From positions 13,697 to 77,696 of the forward strand of contig CAZGFQ010000006.1 of the NCBI GenBank assembly GCA_964525185.1: a stretch of DNA of 64,000 bases, read 5' to 3'. Each line of letters opens with the position of its first letter. Within the stretch, counting starts at the first letter, position 1. This DNA comes from JABHGY01 sp964525185. Its GTDB lineage: Bacteria > Fidelibacterota > Marinisomatia > Marinisomatales > UBA1611. Shown one piece after another: positions 26,732-36,800 of the stretch. The translations under genes and the position numbers were made by a program. The notes beneath the pieces are model-generated. The model was not told where the DNA came from. It saw only the letters and a program-made list of their open reading frames with translations, and did not search any database.

Positions 26732-27418
26732 GTGAAATTTATCATTATTCTGGCGTTTACATCTATTCTTTCAGCTCATCAGTACATTGTTTCAATTTTT
26801 GGAATTCCGATTGTGGATGTTAAAATGAGTCAAAATAATGCCACGTCTCTTTCGTTTGAAACAAAAACGGTAGGTATCTTTAACACCCTTTGGCCCACAA
26901 ACAATAAATATTCTGTTGTATTCGATTCAACCACATTTGGCATACAATCATATGAAAAAGATATAAATCAGGGTGAATTTAACCAGTCTCTTTCTGCTGA
27001 TTATAATTATAAAACGCAAACTTTAGACTATAAAGATGGACCTTCTATTTCTCTGGATAATTCATGTAAAACAATTTTAACTTTGTTAGCTTGGGTTCAA
27101 AACCCACCATCTAAACGAATTGATGCAAAATGGTTACCCATGGAACATGAAGGTGATTTATACGAATTTCGTCTCCTTTTAGCTGATACACCCTATGTGC
27201 ATGTTTTGGACGACTCTACTTTAACCGATCATTATCGATTAGATTTGAAATTAAAAGAATCTGGAAAATTCCTTGATAGAACCGATTATTTTATGGAAAA
27301 TATTGTTATGCCTGGGATGGTAAAACAATTATGGATAGAACATGAATACCCTTACCGAATTATACAAGCATCTGTTTCTGTATGGAATTTGGATGTAAAG
27401 GCATTGCTAAATGAGTAA
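26732..27418 (+). CDS. Exported DUF3108-like protein
   Basis: A 228-residue exported protein with a clean signal peptide (MKFIIILAFTSILSAHQ). I choose the GTG at 26732 because GGAAG lies 7 bases upstream and it follows the preceding stop by one base; the ATG at 26705 would overlap the glycosyltransferase by 26 bases and put a tail before the signal. The mature protein is beta-rich, with YIVSIFGIPIVDVKM and a DYKDGPSISL segment, similar in style to DUF3108 envelope proteins. No catalytic residues are evident. Confidence 0.75.
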   Translation: MKFIIILAFTSILSAHQYIVSIFGIPIVDVKMSQNNATSLSFETKTVGIFNTLWPTNNKYSVVFDSTTFGIQSYEKDINQGEFNQSLSADYNYKTQTLDYKDGPSISLDNSCKTILTLLAWVQNPPSKRIDAKWLPMEHEGDLYEFRLLLADTPYVHVLDDSTLTDHYRLDLKLKESGKFLDRTDYFMENIVMPGMVKQLWIEHEYPYRIIQASVSVWNLDVKALLNE

Positions 27419-27794
27419 AATATCATCTATTAAGAATCACAAAAGACAAATCCTAATCTGGATTATTATATTAATTGCAATTGTTTTAGCTCTCCGTTCG
27501 GGGATTGATGAAAAAATTGTCGTATTTGTTACATTGGTATTGGGGGTATTTACGCAAATATTTGCTGGATTAGGTGCATTAATTGCGCTTGTCCCATTTG
27601 TGGGGCCACTAATTATAAAAATATTAACCATTCCCATTTTTTGGGTTTTAAATGCTATGGGATATGTTGTGTCTGGTGTTGCTATTAAAAAAGGATATGC
27701 TCAAGAATTAGCAAAAAGTCGAATCGTTACATTGGGATTATTAATTGGAATCATCATTGGCTATATCATTGGCCATATTGTTCCGCTAAGGTAG
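27411..27794 (+). CDS. Small integral membrane protein
   Basis: A 127-residue membrane protein of unknown function with about four hydrophobic segments (17-29, 37-55, 58-85, 104-124) and a basic N-terminus that points to a cytoplasmic start. The GLGALIALVPFVGPLIIKIL helix pair is glycine- and proline-rich. I recognise no family. It overlaps the preceding gene by 8 bases and precedes the AroQ-like gene by 6 bases, so it is part of the same transcript. Confidence 0.72.
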   Translation: MSKISSIKNHKRQILIWIIILIAIVLALRSGIDEKIVVFVTLVLGVFTQIFAGLGALIALVPFVGPLIIKILTIPIFWVLNAMGYVVSGVAIKKGYAQELAKSRIVTLGLLIGIIIGYIIGHIVPLR

Positions 27795-27800
27795 AAAAAA

Positions 27801-28223
27801 ATGAAATTACTATTACTTCAAGGACCGAATTTAAATCTATTAGGTGTGAAAGCAACTGAATCAAGCAATACACTCACATTAGACAAATTAAATCGTTCTA
27901 TAAAAAAACATCTCCATATGAAGAATGTTGAATTAAAAATCTTACAAACACATAAAACATTTCAGGCAATCAATTTTATTCAACGGAATCGAAATTGGGC
28001 AGACGGTTTAATATTTATCCCAACATCTTGGGCTAAATATGAATGGTCAATTTTAGAAACAATCCAATTAACTAAAATAAAAATGATTCAAGTAAAATTT
28101 AAACATCCATTTTCCTTTTCCGGTTCTGACGACAAATCTATATTTGATTCTATCGCAGATGAAACTTTTATAGAATTACCCAATGAAGCATGTCATCATG
28201 CATTTGATTATTTTTTAAAATGA
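27801..28223 (+). CDS. AroQ-like protein lacking type II dehydroquinase catalytic residues
   Basis: Homologue of type II 3-dehydroquinate dehydratase by the N-terminal LLLQGPNLNLLG (4-15) and by overall length (140 residues). The active-site positions are altered: the GTREPxxYG segment is GVKATESSN (Arg to Lys17, no catalytic Tyr), the NPGAYTH loop is IPTSWAKY (Asn to Ile73, Tyr to Trp77, His to Lys79), and the His of the xVHISN strand is Lys99 (QVKFK). I infer that it does not catalyse the shikimate step and may have a new role. No other aro genes are in the window. It overlaps the M23 peptidase by 4 bases. Confidence 0.8.
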   Translation: MKLLLLQGPNLNLLGVKATESSNTLTLDKLNRSIKKHLHMKNVELKILQTHKTFQAINFIQRNRNWADGLIFIPTSWAKYEWSILETIQLTKIKMIQVKFKHPFSFSGSDDKSIFDSIADETFIELPNEACHHAFDYFLK

Positions 28224-28960
28224 AAATAGCCTTATTTATTCTTTTATCATTTTCCTCAATTTTTAGCCAACAGGATTTTGGGGAAGATCCTTTGAATTCT
28301 CCCATGCATGTTTTTTCTCTTCCTCGTCAAATCGCACATCAAAAAAGCAAAGCACCTGGAAGGCCAACATTAGCTCATTTTGATTCACTTGAGTTATTAC
28401 TTCCCTGTCGTGGTGTTCCTGTCCCAAAAAGGGCATCTCGATTGCCAAATGCTCCTCGCACTTATAGAAGTGGGACTCACCGCGGGATAGACTTTTTTGC
28501 AAACTGGGGAACATCAATATTTGCGCCAGCTGACGGTGTCGTTGTGCGAGCAGATCATCATTATAAAGAAGTGCCTCCCAAATTTCGTATTGACTTGTTA
28601 GAAGAAAGCGCTCAAGTTGGACAAACACCTTCCGATGTTTTTCATAATATTTTATTGGGAAAAGCTGTCTTTTTAGATCATGGGTTTGATCTCGTTCCTG
28701 GATATCGTGTTATTACAATTTATGCTCATCTGTCTACCATCGATAAAGAAATTGTCCCGGGAGCGCGTGTGGACCGTGGGGATTTTCTCGGAAGAAGTGG
28801 AAATACAGGTACAAAAGATTCAACACTTGGAACACGTGCCGGTGCTCATCTTCACTGGGAATTAATTCTACAAGATGCAAACGGGGAATATTATTTGGGG
28901 CAAGGATTCCCGTATAGCGATTTGTATAATATGTTAAATCGTATTTTTGTTACGGAGTAA
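28220..28960 (+). CDS. Exported M23-family (LytM) metallopeptidase
   Basis: Likely peptidoglycan hydrolase. The 246-residue protein has a signal peptide (MKIALFILLSFSSIFSQQ), then a 70-residue linker, and a LytM domain. Zinc ligands are visible in THRGIDF (His87, Asp91) and HLHWEL (His210, His212), with YAHLS (His170) between them; FAPADGVVVRAD and GDFLGRSGNTGT are typical. It is the last gene of the plus-strand operon and converges on the parvulin gene, whose 3' end it overlaps by 11 bases. The ligand set is complete, so an active enzyme is expected. Confidence 0.92.
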   Translation: MKIALFILLSFSSIFSQQDFGEDPLNSPMHVFSLPRQIAHQKSKAPGRPTLAHFDSLELLLPCRGVPVPKRASRLPNAPRTYRSGTHRGIDFFANWGTSIFAPADGVVVRADHHYKEVPPKFRIDLLEESAQVGQTPSDVFHNILLGKAVFLDHGFDLVPGYRVITIYAHLSTIDKEIVPGARVDRGDFLGRSGNTGTKDSTLGTRAGAHLHWELILQDANGEYYLGQGFPYSDLYNMLNRIFVTE

Positions 28961-30224
28961 TATATTTTGGATTTAACCAAATATCATTAGATGTTAAAAT
29001 TCTGTTTGATAAAATATCAAACGTTAACCCTTTTTCCGCTTTTAGTTTTTGACTAAGTATTAAGTTCAGAATTTCTACCTGCTCCGTCTTTTCTAATTCT
29101 CTATTCAATATTTCTTTTGACACATATTCATTAGCAATGGATTCTTTCACGCCTAAGTGCCGATGAATAATATCTTCAAACGTTTTTAAAATTGAATATC
29201 TATTATAAATCGGTGAACCATATATTGCTTTAACAAGTCGAGCTTCATTTAAAAACCATGTTAAATATTTTGGTTCTCCATTTAAACTTCCAATCGGTAA
29301 GGCAAAGGCTACTTTATTTAAATACGAAATAGATATATTTTGATTCAATTCAAGCTTAATAGCTTGCGTCACTTTAAATAAACTATCGATAGCGTCATGA
29401 GAAAAAGTAAAATTATATTTTTTAATTAATGCTTTTTCCGCCTTCTCTTTTTGAATCCGATATTCAGGTGTTTTTCCAGATTTGATTAAATGGATAATTG
29501 ACTTTTTTGCATCATCAAAGGGTGGCTGGGGAGCTGATTTTGTTCCATAAACACGAATTAAGTGATAGCCAAATGGGGATTCAAATGGGCCAACAATTGT
29601 TCGCGGTGATGCATTCCATGCTTCATATAAAACTTCTGGAAGCATATTTCCCCAAAAAATGAATCCTAAATCTCCACCTTCAACTTTCATTAAAGGATCA
29701 TCTGTGTAAAAACGTGCCGCTTTTTCAAAATCCAATTCGCCACTTTCTATTCTTGATACAATATTGTTTGCTATAGTCAGTGCTTCTTCTTTCGTTCGGG
29801 TTGTTTTTGTTTTATGACCCCAGCGGTGAGAAATTAAAATATGTCTCATACCCACTGTTTTATGAAGCTTTTGATAAGCATCGTGGACAACACTATCAGA
29901 TAATGTGTTTACCCAAATAACTTTGCTAAATAGGGAATCTATTGATATTTGATGTTTTTTGATCTCAACTTGCGTTTGAACATATTTACGGTTTTGTAAA
30001 TCTGCATCATAACCTTCTTTTAGAAGAATTTCATTAACAGCGCATTGCTTTAATGCCATTTCTCGTTCATTTGATGGCATTGAATTAAAAGTCTTTTTTG
30101 GTGATGTTCTATATAGTGCATCTTCAAAAACTGATTCGCCGTTGATCGTTAAAACCGACTCTTTTTTTGACGAGCAGGAAAAGAATAATAAAAATATAAA
30201 TGAATTAATTAGGATTTTTTTCAT
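28950..30224 (-). CDS. Parvulin-type peptidyl-prolyl isomerase, lipoprotein
   Basis: Periplasmic folding factor of the PpiC/SurA group. The 424-residue protein has a lipoprotein signal (FIFLLFFSCSSKK, Cys17) and an N-terminal helical chaperone region to about residue 125. A parvulin domain follows (about 128-235), marked by MRHILISH, GGDLGFIFWGNMLPEV and GPFESPFGYHLIRV, and then a long helical C-terminus. The gene is convergent with the M23 peptidase. Such chaperones assist beta-barrel assembly, and the window encodes many barrel proteins, but that link is inference. Confidence 0.9.
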   Translation of the reverse strand: MKKILINSFIFLLFFSCSSKKESVLTINGESVFEDALYRTSPKKTFNSMPSNEREMALKQCAVNEILLKEGYDADLQNRKYVQTQVEIKKHQISIDSLFSKVIWVNTLSDSVVHDAYQKLHKTVGMRHILISHRWGHKTKTTRTKEEALTIANNIVSRIESGELDFEKAARFYTDDPLMKVEGGDLGFIFWGNMLPEVLYEAWNASPRTIVGPFESPFGYHLIRVYGTKSAPQPPFDDAKKSIIHLIKSGKTPEYRIQKEKAEKALIKKYNFTFSHDAIDSLFKVTQAIKLELNQNISISYLNKVAFALPIGSLNGEPKYLTWFLNEARLVKAIYGSPIYNRYSILKTFEDIIHRHLGVKESIANEYVSKEILNRELEKTEQVEILNLILSQKLKAEKGLTFDILSNRILTSNDIWLNPKYITP

Positions 30225-30276
30225 CGCGGAAATTAAAGGAAAACAATAATGTGAAAAATGAGAAAAGGGTTAAAAT

Positions 30277-30306
30277 AAAAAGGGGCAAGTTTCCTTGCCC
30301 CTTTTT
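30277..30306 (-). terminator. Rho-independent terminator after the 797-residue exported protein gene
   Basis: AGGGGCAAG (30281-30289) pairs perfectly with CTTGCCCCT (30294-30302), flanked by AAAA and TTTT that extend the stem; the loop is 4 bases. On the minus strand a T-run follows the hairpin, 22 bases after the stop at 30328. It is the clearest terminator in the window and ends the left-hand export module. Confidence 0.9.
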
Positions 30307-30327
30307 AGGTTCATCAAATGAATGATC

Positions 30328-32688
30328 TTATTTCAAGAGCATCATTTTCCCTGTTAAGGACTGTTGACCAGCTTCTACTTGATAGATGTAGAGACCAGAA
30401 GCAACGGATTGACCAAAGTTGTTTGTTCCGTTCCAAGAAACCATGTTGGTTCCTGAAGCGAGATTACCACTTTGGATTGTTGCAATTTCTTCACCTAATA
30501 CGGAGAAGATTCTTACAGTCACATCAGAACGTACATTCAAGTTGAATGCAATGTTCGTTGTTGGGTTGAATGGGTTTGGATAGTTACCGAGTAACTCAAA
30601 AGATTGAGCTAATGGGTTCGTATCTTCATCACCGACAGATGCCCACACGTCAGCCCATACTACAGCTGATTGTAAAGGACCAAATCCTTGAATACCTGTC
30701 CACACATATCCTGAATCAGCATCTGTCGCATTTGTTGCTAACGGATCAAAGCCAAAGAAAACAGATTTACTTCCATTATCGTGTGCTTTATAAGGTCCTG
30801 TAGCCATTAATTCAGCATCATCTGAAAGAACACCATTAGAATCAAGAACTGTGGAATAAGCGTTGAAAGAGTTGCTGAAACCATCAACAACATCTACAGC
30901 GTCTAGCCAGTTGTCAATCCCTAATTCATAATTAGGATCATAGTTAAGATCTAATGAGTCAGCTAAGAAAGCATGAAGTGCACCAGAAATAGCATCGCCT
31001 TCAATAGCTTCTAAACGAGATACACCACCTTGGTCGCCACTTGCACCATAATTAATATCATTATAGTCAGCATCAATACCAAGAACATCATATTGGAAAT
31101 CACCTTCAACATAGTCAAGATTCGTCCAACTAGATTGTGCGCCTAACCATTCATCGCCTGCGAGAATGTAGTTTTTATCACCTTCAGCAAACCATGGAGC
31201 AACAGCTTCACTGTTAATTACAGCTGGGCCACCGCCACTCATTTCAATCACTGATTCGTATGCTGCTAAAAGGTCGCCAGTAGCTGCACCATAATTAGCA
31301 CCATCCCAGAAATCGAATGGGTGTGTTAAACCATACATATAGTATCCAGCAATAAACGAACCATATTCTGCACTATTATAGAAAAATAGTGTTGGTTGTG
31401 TTGCTTGAAAAATACTGTAATACCATTGGGTTGTTTCAGTTTCATTACCTTCAACATCTGTTGCAGTAATCCACCAATAGATTTCAGTTCCTGCTTCCAT
31501 TCCTGGAATTTCAGCAGAATATGTATCACCATCAGCTGTCATATCAAATGTTTGATATGCGTGAGATGGCATTGGATATACATGCAATGTTGCACTTGCA
31601 ACACCAGCAGCACCACCAGATGGGTTATCATCCGTGATTGTAGCTGATACTGGGCGAGCATCATTAGACATTGTTGTATAAAGAGGTGTAGCACCGCTAA
31701 TAGCTGGAGCACGATCACCTGTTAGTTCAACCGCTAAATTATAGCGAATGAGCCAATGGCGAATATGCCAACCACCGTTACCGGATGTACCACCACAACC
31801 TGCATAAAACTTCATGAAAGCCCATGGAGAAACAACGCCGTTACCTTCTGCATAGAAGAAACCAGTTGCTTCATCGTCTCCGCCACCTTCACCGGTGTAA
31901 GAAACCATAATACCAACCCATTCACCTTGCAACAATTCTGGTTCAGAACCAAAATCAGCAAAATTAATCCAATGGTCAGTAATTCCATCCACAGCATAGT
32001 CACCGTGTGTAGCAGGTGTCATTGTTACAGCTGTAACACCGTCTGGCCATACAAGACCCATTACAGGAACTCCGGGAGGTCCAAAACCTGCCTCGCTACC
32101 TAATGGATCTGTTGCGCCTTCTGCAACAGCGTTAGCACCATCTTGACAAATACTGACTGTTCCGCCAGATGTGTATTCTGTACCTTCAATAGAAACAGAA
32201 CCATCTTCAGCCATATCATATCCACCAATCCAACCGTCACCATCAACAGCATCACTGCTATAAGCAGTTTCGCCATCAGCGGTTACTGGATAAGAAAGTC
32301 TATGGACAGAAACGGTAAATTCCTGATCGCCAGTACCCCACTCATAAATGGGAATATTTACGCCCTTAAGGGTCGCATCTGCTGGTAATTGATACATCAT
32401 TAACATAGCGTCGCCAGGAGATTGGATAAATTGTCCACCCCATCCTACTTGGCTATCATATGACATTGTATCAGCTGTACCACGGTTGAAACTCTGGGTG
32501 TATTCCTTACGAGGAAGTACAATCGGTCCCGTTAAAGCATCTGCTTCACCTGTTGAGCCGTTCTCTGAATAATGTAGTCCTAAATGGCTTCCAGCACGGT
32601 CAACCGAACCAGATTTTGCTCCTTCTGCAGAAAGAGTCCATGTTAGGACGAGCATTACGCTTAAGAACTTTATCACATTCTTACTCAT
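30328..32688 (-). CDS. Secreted protein with type IX C-terminal sorting signal
   Basis: A 786-residue exported protein. I choose the ATG at 32688 because AAAGGAG lies 6 bases upstream and it gives a normal signal peptide (MSKNVIKFLSVMLVLTWTLSAEG); the frame is open for 11 codons upstream. A beta-rich domain follows, then an immunoglobulin-like domain (RAPAISGATPLYTTMSNDAR to WWITATD). The C-terminal about 88 residues contain NYPNPFNPTTN, an IFSVLGEEIATIQSG strand and GLYIYQVEAG, ending KMMLLK: the Por (type IX) sorting signature. It has no recognised enzyme motif. It is the last gene of the left module and has the window's strongest terminator, so it may be abundant; that is inference. Confidence 0.85.
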   Translation of the reverse strand: MSKNVIKFLSVMLVLTWTLSAEGAKSGSVDRAGSHLGLHYSENGSTGEADALTGPIVLPRKEYTQSFNRGTADTMSYDSQVGWGGQFIQSPGDAMLMMYQLPADATLKGVNIPIYEWGTGDQEFTVSVHRLSYPVTADGETAYSSDAVDGDGWIGGYDMAEDGSVSIEGTEYTSGGTVSICQDGANAVAEGATDPLGSEAGFGPPGVPVMGLVWPDGVTAVTMTPATHGDYAVDGITDHWINFADFGSEPELLQGEWVGIMVSYTGEGGGDDEATGFFYAEGNGVVSPWAFMKFYAGCGGTSGNGGWHIRHWLIRYNLAVELTGDRAPAISGATPLYTTMSNDARPVSATITDDNPSGGAAGVASATLHVYPMPSHAYQTFDMTADGDTYSAEIPGMEAGTEIYWWITATDVEGNETETTQWYYSIFQATQPTLFFYNSAEYGSFIAGYYMYGLTHPFDFWDGANYGAATGDLLAAYESVIEMSGGGPAVINSEAVAPWFAEGDKNYILAGDEWLGAQSSWTNLDYVEGDFQYDVLGIDADYNDINYGASGDQGGVSRLEAIEGDAISGALHAFLADSLDLNYDPNYELGIDNWLDAVDVVDGFSNSFNAYSTVLDSNGVLSDDAELMATGPYKAHDNGSKSVFFGFDPLATNATDADSGYVWTGIQGFGPLQSAVVWADVWASVGDEDTNPLAQSFELLGNYPNPFNPTTNIAFNLNVRSDVTVRIFSVLGEEIATIQSGNLASGTNMVSWNGTNNFGQSVASGLYIYQVEAGQQSLTGKMMLLK

Positions 32689-32711
32689 TTTAACTCCTTT
32701 GTTTGTTTTTC

Positions 32712-32725
32712 TTGCTTGCAAGCAA
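32712..32725. promoter_or_regulatory. Perfect 14-base palindrome in leader of 797-residue protein gene
   Basis: TTGCTTGCAAGCAA is a perfect 14-base palindrome 24-37 bases upstream of the chosen start codon of the sorting-signal protein, in the 94-base gap after the PorV-like gene. It could be an operator or, in RNA, a small hairpin with a 5-bp stem. Function is unknown. Confidence 0.35.
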
Positions 32726-32782
32726 CAATAAATGGGAATACAATCTGTATTTTACTCCACCTATTGCGCCTTCTACCTTCGT

Positions 32783-33883
32783 TTAAAAGGCGAAGTTTAA
32801 AGATAACCAGCTTACTCCACTGAAAAATTCAGCAGATCTGTATGCATAGTCTACGGATAAACCTACACCTAATAGTTTGGAAAAGTCCAGTCCAAATCCA
32901 AATGACGGACCCCAGATAAAATCTTCAGTTTTTTGTTCCCAAACAACATCTTCGCTATCATCGGTTGTACCTTCAATACCGTCATCACCAAAGGGTTCTG
33001 GATCTTGGGCGAAAGCCATTCCGCCACGGAGATAAAGCATTCCCATGGTTTTAACTTCTGCGCCAAAGCGATATTCATCGAATGAAAAATTGTTATTTAA
33101 AAAGGATGCTGCTAATGTAACATCATTTCCAGAAAAGGATTTATTGTATGCTGCTCCCATTTCAAATGTTGTGGGCATTTCAAATTGAGATGTTCCAATT
33201 TGACGAGGCTCATTAGGCGTTCCTGGATCAGTACCTTCTGGTTGATGAAATTCGTCTAAGTCAGATCCGCTGAATTTCATATTTGTTCCTAGATTTCTAA
33301 TGGATGCCCCAAGCTGAATATTATTAATATTGTATTGAACACCTGCGTCCACTGCAAATCCTGTTGCCGTTTCTCGCATAATGGATTCATTCACAATTTT
33401 AAATTCAGTTCCAAATCGAATCCGATCCGTTACGCGACGCGCATACATTGCGCCCAATGTAAAGAATCTCGGTGAATACATTTCACCTGTTCCGTCAGGT
33501 TGATAACTTGTAGTAACAGGAATATCGCCAAAATTAAATGACTTTAAAGATACACCAAACATATTGGCACCTACAGATGTGGCAACAATACCATAAGACA
33601 TATCAATATCAGCAATCCAATTACTTTGAGAAAACATTGCTTCCCCATTTCCTTCCATACCACCTAAACCAGCAATGTTCCAGTGAGCTGCCTCTACACC
33701 TGTAATACCAGCTACATAAGCACCAGACATTGCAGTTCCTCTAGAACCGAGAGGCATTAATAATTCCTGAGCGCCCGCTGTTCCACGGCGAGCTTTACTC
33801 CCCGCTTCTACTGCTGTGCTCAGAAAAAAGATCCCGAGCAAAAGCCCTATAGACACATATTTGTAATAAATAGATTTATACAT
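32783..33883 (-). CDS. PorV/PorQ-family outer-membrane protein (left module)
   Basis: A 366-residue beta-barrel protein of the PorV/PorQ (UPF0164) family. It has a signal peptide, then the diagnostic GSRGTAMSGAYVAGITGVEAAHWNIAG block near residue 46 (too long to be chance: glycine/alanine-rich with conserved W-N-A/P-A-G), and alternating beta strands that end in WLSLNFAF with a C-terminal Phe. PorV shuttles type IX substrates to the surface, and this gene lies between two proteins with sorting domains. It is paralogous to the gene at 47690-48766. The Fe-S-like text is absent; there is no enzymatic motif. Confidence 0.87.
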   Translation of the reverse strand: MYKSIYYKYVSIGLLLGIFFLSTAVEAGSKARRGTAGAQELLMPLGSRGTAMSGAYVAGITGVEAAHWNIAGLGGMEGNGEAMFSQSNWIADIDMSYGIVATSVGANMFGVSLKSFNFGDIPVTTSYQPDGTGEMYSPRFFTLGAMYARRVTDRIRFGTEFKIVNESIMRETATGFAVDAGVQYNINNIQLGASIRNLGTNMKFSGSDLDEFHQPEGTDPGTPNEPRQIGTSQFEMPTTFEMGAAYNKSFSGNDVTLAASFLNNNFSFDEYRFGAEVKTMGMLYLRGGMAFAQDPEPFGDDGIEGTTDDSEDVVWEQKTEDFIWGPSFGFGLDFSKLLGVGLSVDYAYRSAEFFSGVSWLSLNFAF

Positions 33884-33898
33884 TCTATCCTCCGATGC

Positions 33899-36800
33899 TT
33901 AAAATAAGTCCAGCCGCTCTTCAGGCTGGAAGATTGCAAGTTTCAAAATTTTCTCTCCAATGGCAGAACCATTCTCATCTGTGACGGTGATATATGCAAT
34001 ATATACACCACTTGCTACAGGAATACCATTGCTATTTCTCAAATCCCAAACAGCCCGGTTACCACCCGCGGCATTTTCACTTTCAACGCTATGGTCAAAT
34101 CGTGTAACCAAATCTCCAGAAATGGTATAAATCCGAATTGTAGATGTACCTACACCTAAATGTGTAAAATAAACCATTCTACCCTGAGGGTTACCCTCTT
34201 CTGGATTTTGTCCAAAATATGGATTGGGGAATACATTGATTTTTTCAATATCGAGTGAAACGTCTGCACTTGATGCTGTACCAATTGGAGTAAATTGATA
34301 TTCGTCTACCCCTTGTACCAATGGATTATCAAATACAATTTCGATTTGATCGCCGCCTTGCCATACAGTATTGTTCCGATCGAAATTCAGTACCCAACCT
34401 GTTTGATCTGCATTATTTTGCGGATGAATAGGTGAAACAGAACTTGCATTATAATCTGTATATACAGGTACATATTGGAAGTTTGCTGAAAAAGCCCAAT
34501 GGCTTACCGTTTCATCTTCATTAAATATAGCACCTTCAATTAAGCTAGACGGTTTTGATGCTCCAGCAACCTGGTAAGTCAAAACATTGATTTGTCTTTC
34601 TTCTCCGCCTTCAACATCCCATAATTCAAATGGAATCATAATTGTATCAGGATCCACATTCCCGCGTAACGATTGAATATTTGCGTAAGAAGCGATAGAT
34701 CCATTTTCCGTAAATCGTAATTCTAAATCGCGTTGCTTATCTGCTACACCAGGGACGCCATTCGCAGGTGAAAAACCAGCATTTGCACCATAAGCATCAA
34801 ATAAGAAATTCATATAATCTGCCCAAGCACTAAACCCGCCAGACCCTAACCCTGAAAAAGCAAGTGCAGAATTAACTGTATCTGCCACCGTTTCTGTTGC
34901 GCTAGAATAATCGTTCACATCCCACAAACCATCTTGGAATGTTAAAATAAATCCATCTGTAATAGTATTATTAATATAAACACCGTCAGGGTCAATTCCG
35001 CCATTTGCATCTTTTAAGATGGCAAAGTAGTCTTGTGTAATTGGGAATAGCGTATCTTCAGCAACGACTTCTCCACCACTAGATAAAACCCATTTAGACC
35101 TAGTGCTGTCTGCTTCTTCAACTGTAACACTATATAATTCACCCGTTAATAAATATGGGTCAACCACATTTGGATAAATGGATGTTCCTGCTGTGCCGGA
35201 CGTATGTGAATATTCCACATTTTCATTATTACCAATAGCTAATTCTGTTCCAACTCCTGGTGGATTTGGAATAGCGGTATACGAATAAATAGGACTTTCA
35301 ATAACGCGTTTCGCTGCTTCTGGGTCATACGCATAAGCTGTAACAGCAAAATAATATTCACGATAATTAATTAATAATCCACCATCTACATAATCTTGAT
35401 CAATTTCAATAAAGTGATCAATACCAGTATCGGTACCAAACTGAGATGGGAATTCTAATAATTCTCCAGTAGCATCATCTAAACCTTGATCAATGATTAA
35501 TTTAATATCATCCACTAAATCATATGTGGTAATTCGCTTCCATGGACCTACAGCAGATTCACCTTGGTAAATATTATACCCTTGGAATCCATATCCAGCA
35601 CATGAATATTCTTCAACTTTTTCTGCAATACCTTCAAATGATAAAACTACTTTTCGATCCATTTGAGACACTTCTACTTCTGGAGCTGGAGGTGAACACA
35701 CATTAAAGTTTGCATCAAAAGCACCTTGAGCAAAATTATCATAGTATTTCATTTTTGTAATAGACTTTTGCCAATCGCCACTTGCTGCAATTATGATAGA
35801 ACCTACAACTTCTGCTGTGTCGCCTACATTAAAAGTAAATGGACCTGATGTCATCATATAACGACGATCACCTTCGGTATGATCTAAATCACCAGCCCCC
35901 GTAACCGGGTTTCCTGCATGGCGGAATAAGGTAGGTTCACCTGTACCTGGATCAACAAATTGTTCTCCTGTTTCACCGTTTCTACCATTCATGTAATTTA
36001 GAGCTTCTTCGGCTGTCTCGGGGTCACCCGCTGTTGGATCACTATTTGTATATTTAGCAAAAGATGTAAGGCCGAGTCTTTTCTTACCGTTAAAGGTTTT
36101 TACAAAATAACTAGAATCTTGCGACCATGTTAATATAGATGCAGTATCTCCTTCAGAGTCCACTAGAGGTCCCTGAAAGAAGTCCGCACCGGCAGCTGGA
36201 ACACCAGCACCGTATAACATATCTGCACCAGCATTATATGTATATCCAACACTCAATAAAGTATCACAACCGACTAAATCGTCACTTGCATCGCCAACAT
36301 CATCATCATGCCACATAGATACATAAACACTATCTAAATCATCTGTACCTTTGTTAATAGCCACCCAGCGAACAAAAAGAATATTTCCTAGGGCGCCTGC
36401 TTGGTTAAAACCAAAAACAGATGTTTGAACTTCAACACCCATAGGAACCGTTCCCCATAAGTTTTGATGTGTTGCGGCATCACCATCATTCATAACATAC
36501 CAATGAAACATGTCTCCTAAAATATCAGGATAATCACCATCTTGTATGTTATATACACCATCACCGTTTGCATCTATCCACGGAGCCCCATCTTCTGCGG
36601 GCCAATTTTCAAAATCACTTGTAGGAAATGATTTTGTTGCTGGCTCAGTAAATATATTAGCACCATCAATTTTCGTAATGGGTAATGAAGCACTCATAGC
36701 GCTATAAGTGGCATAATCATTTTCAAGAAAAGCATCTAGTTCCGCACGATGAATTTGATAAATATGTCCATCGCTCGTACCGGACATATTCCCCGGCACA

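Noticed and set aside
28263..28628. 121-residue ORF on the minus strand inside the M23 peptidase gene
   Set aside because: It lies wholly opposite a gene with complete zinc-ligand motifs and has no family features.
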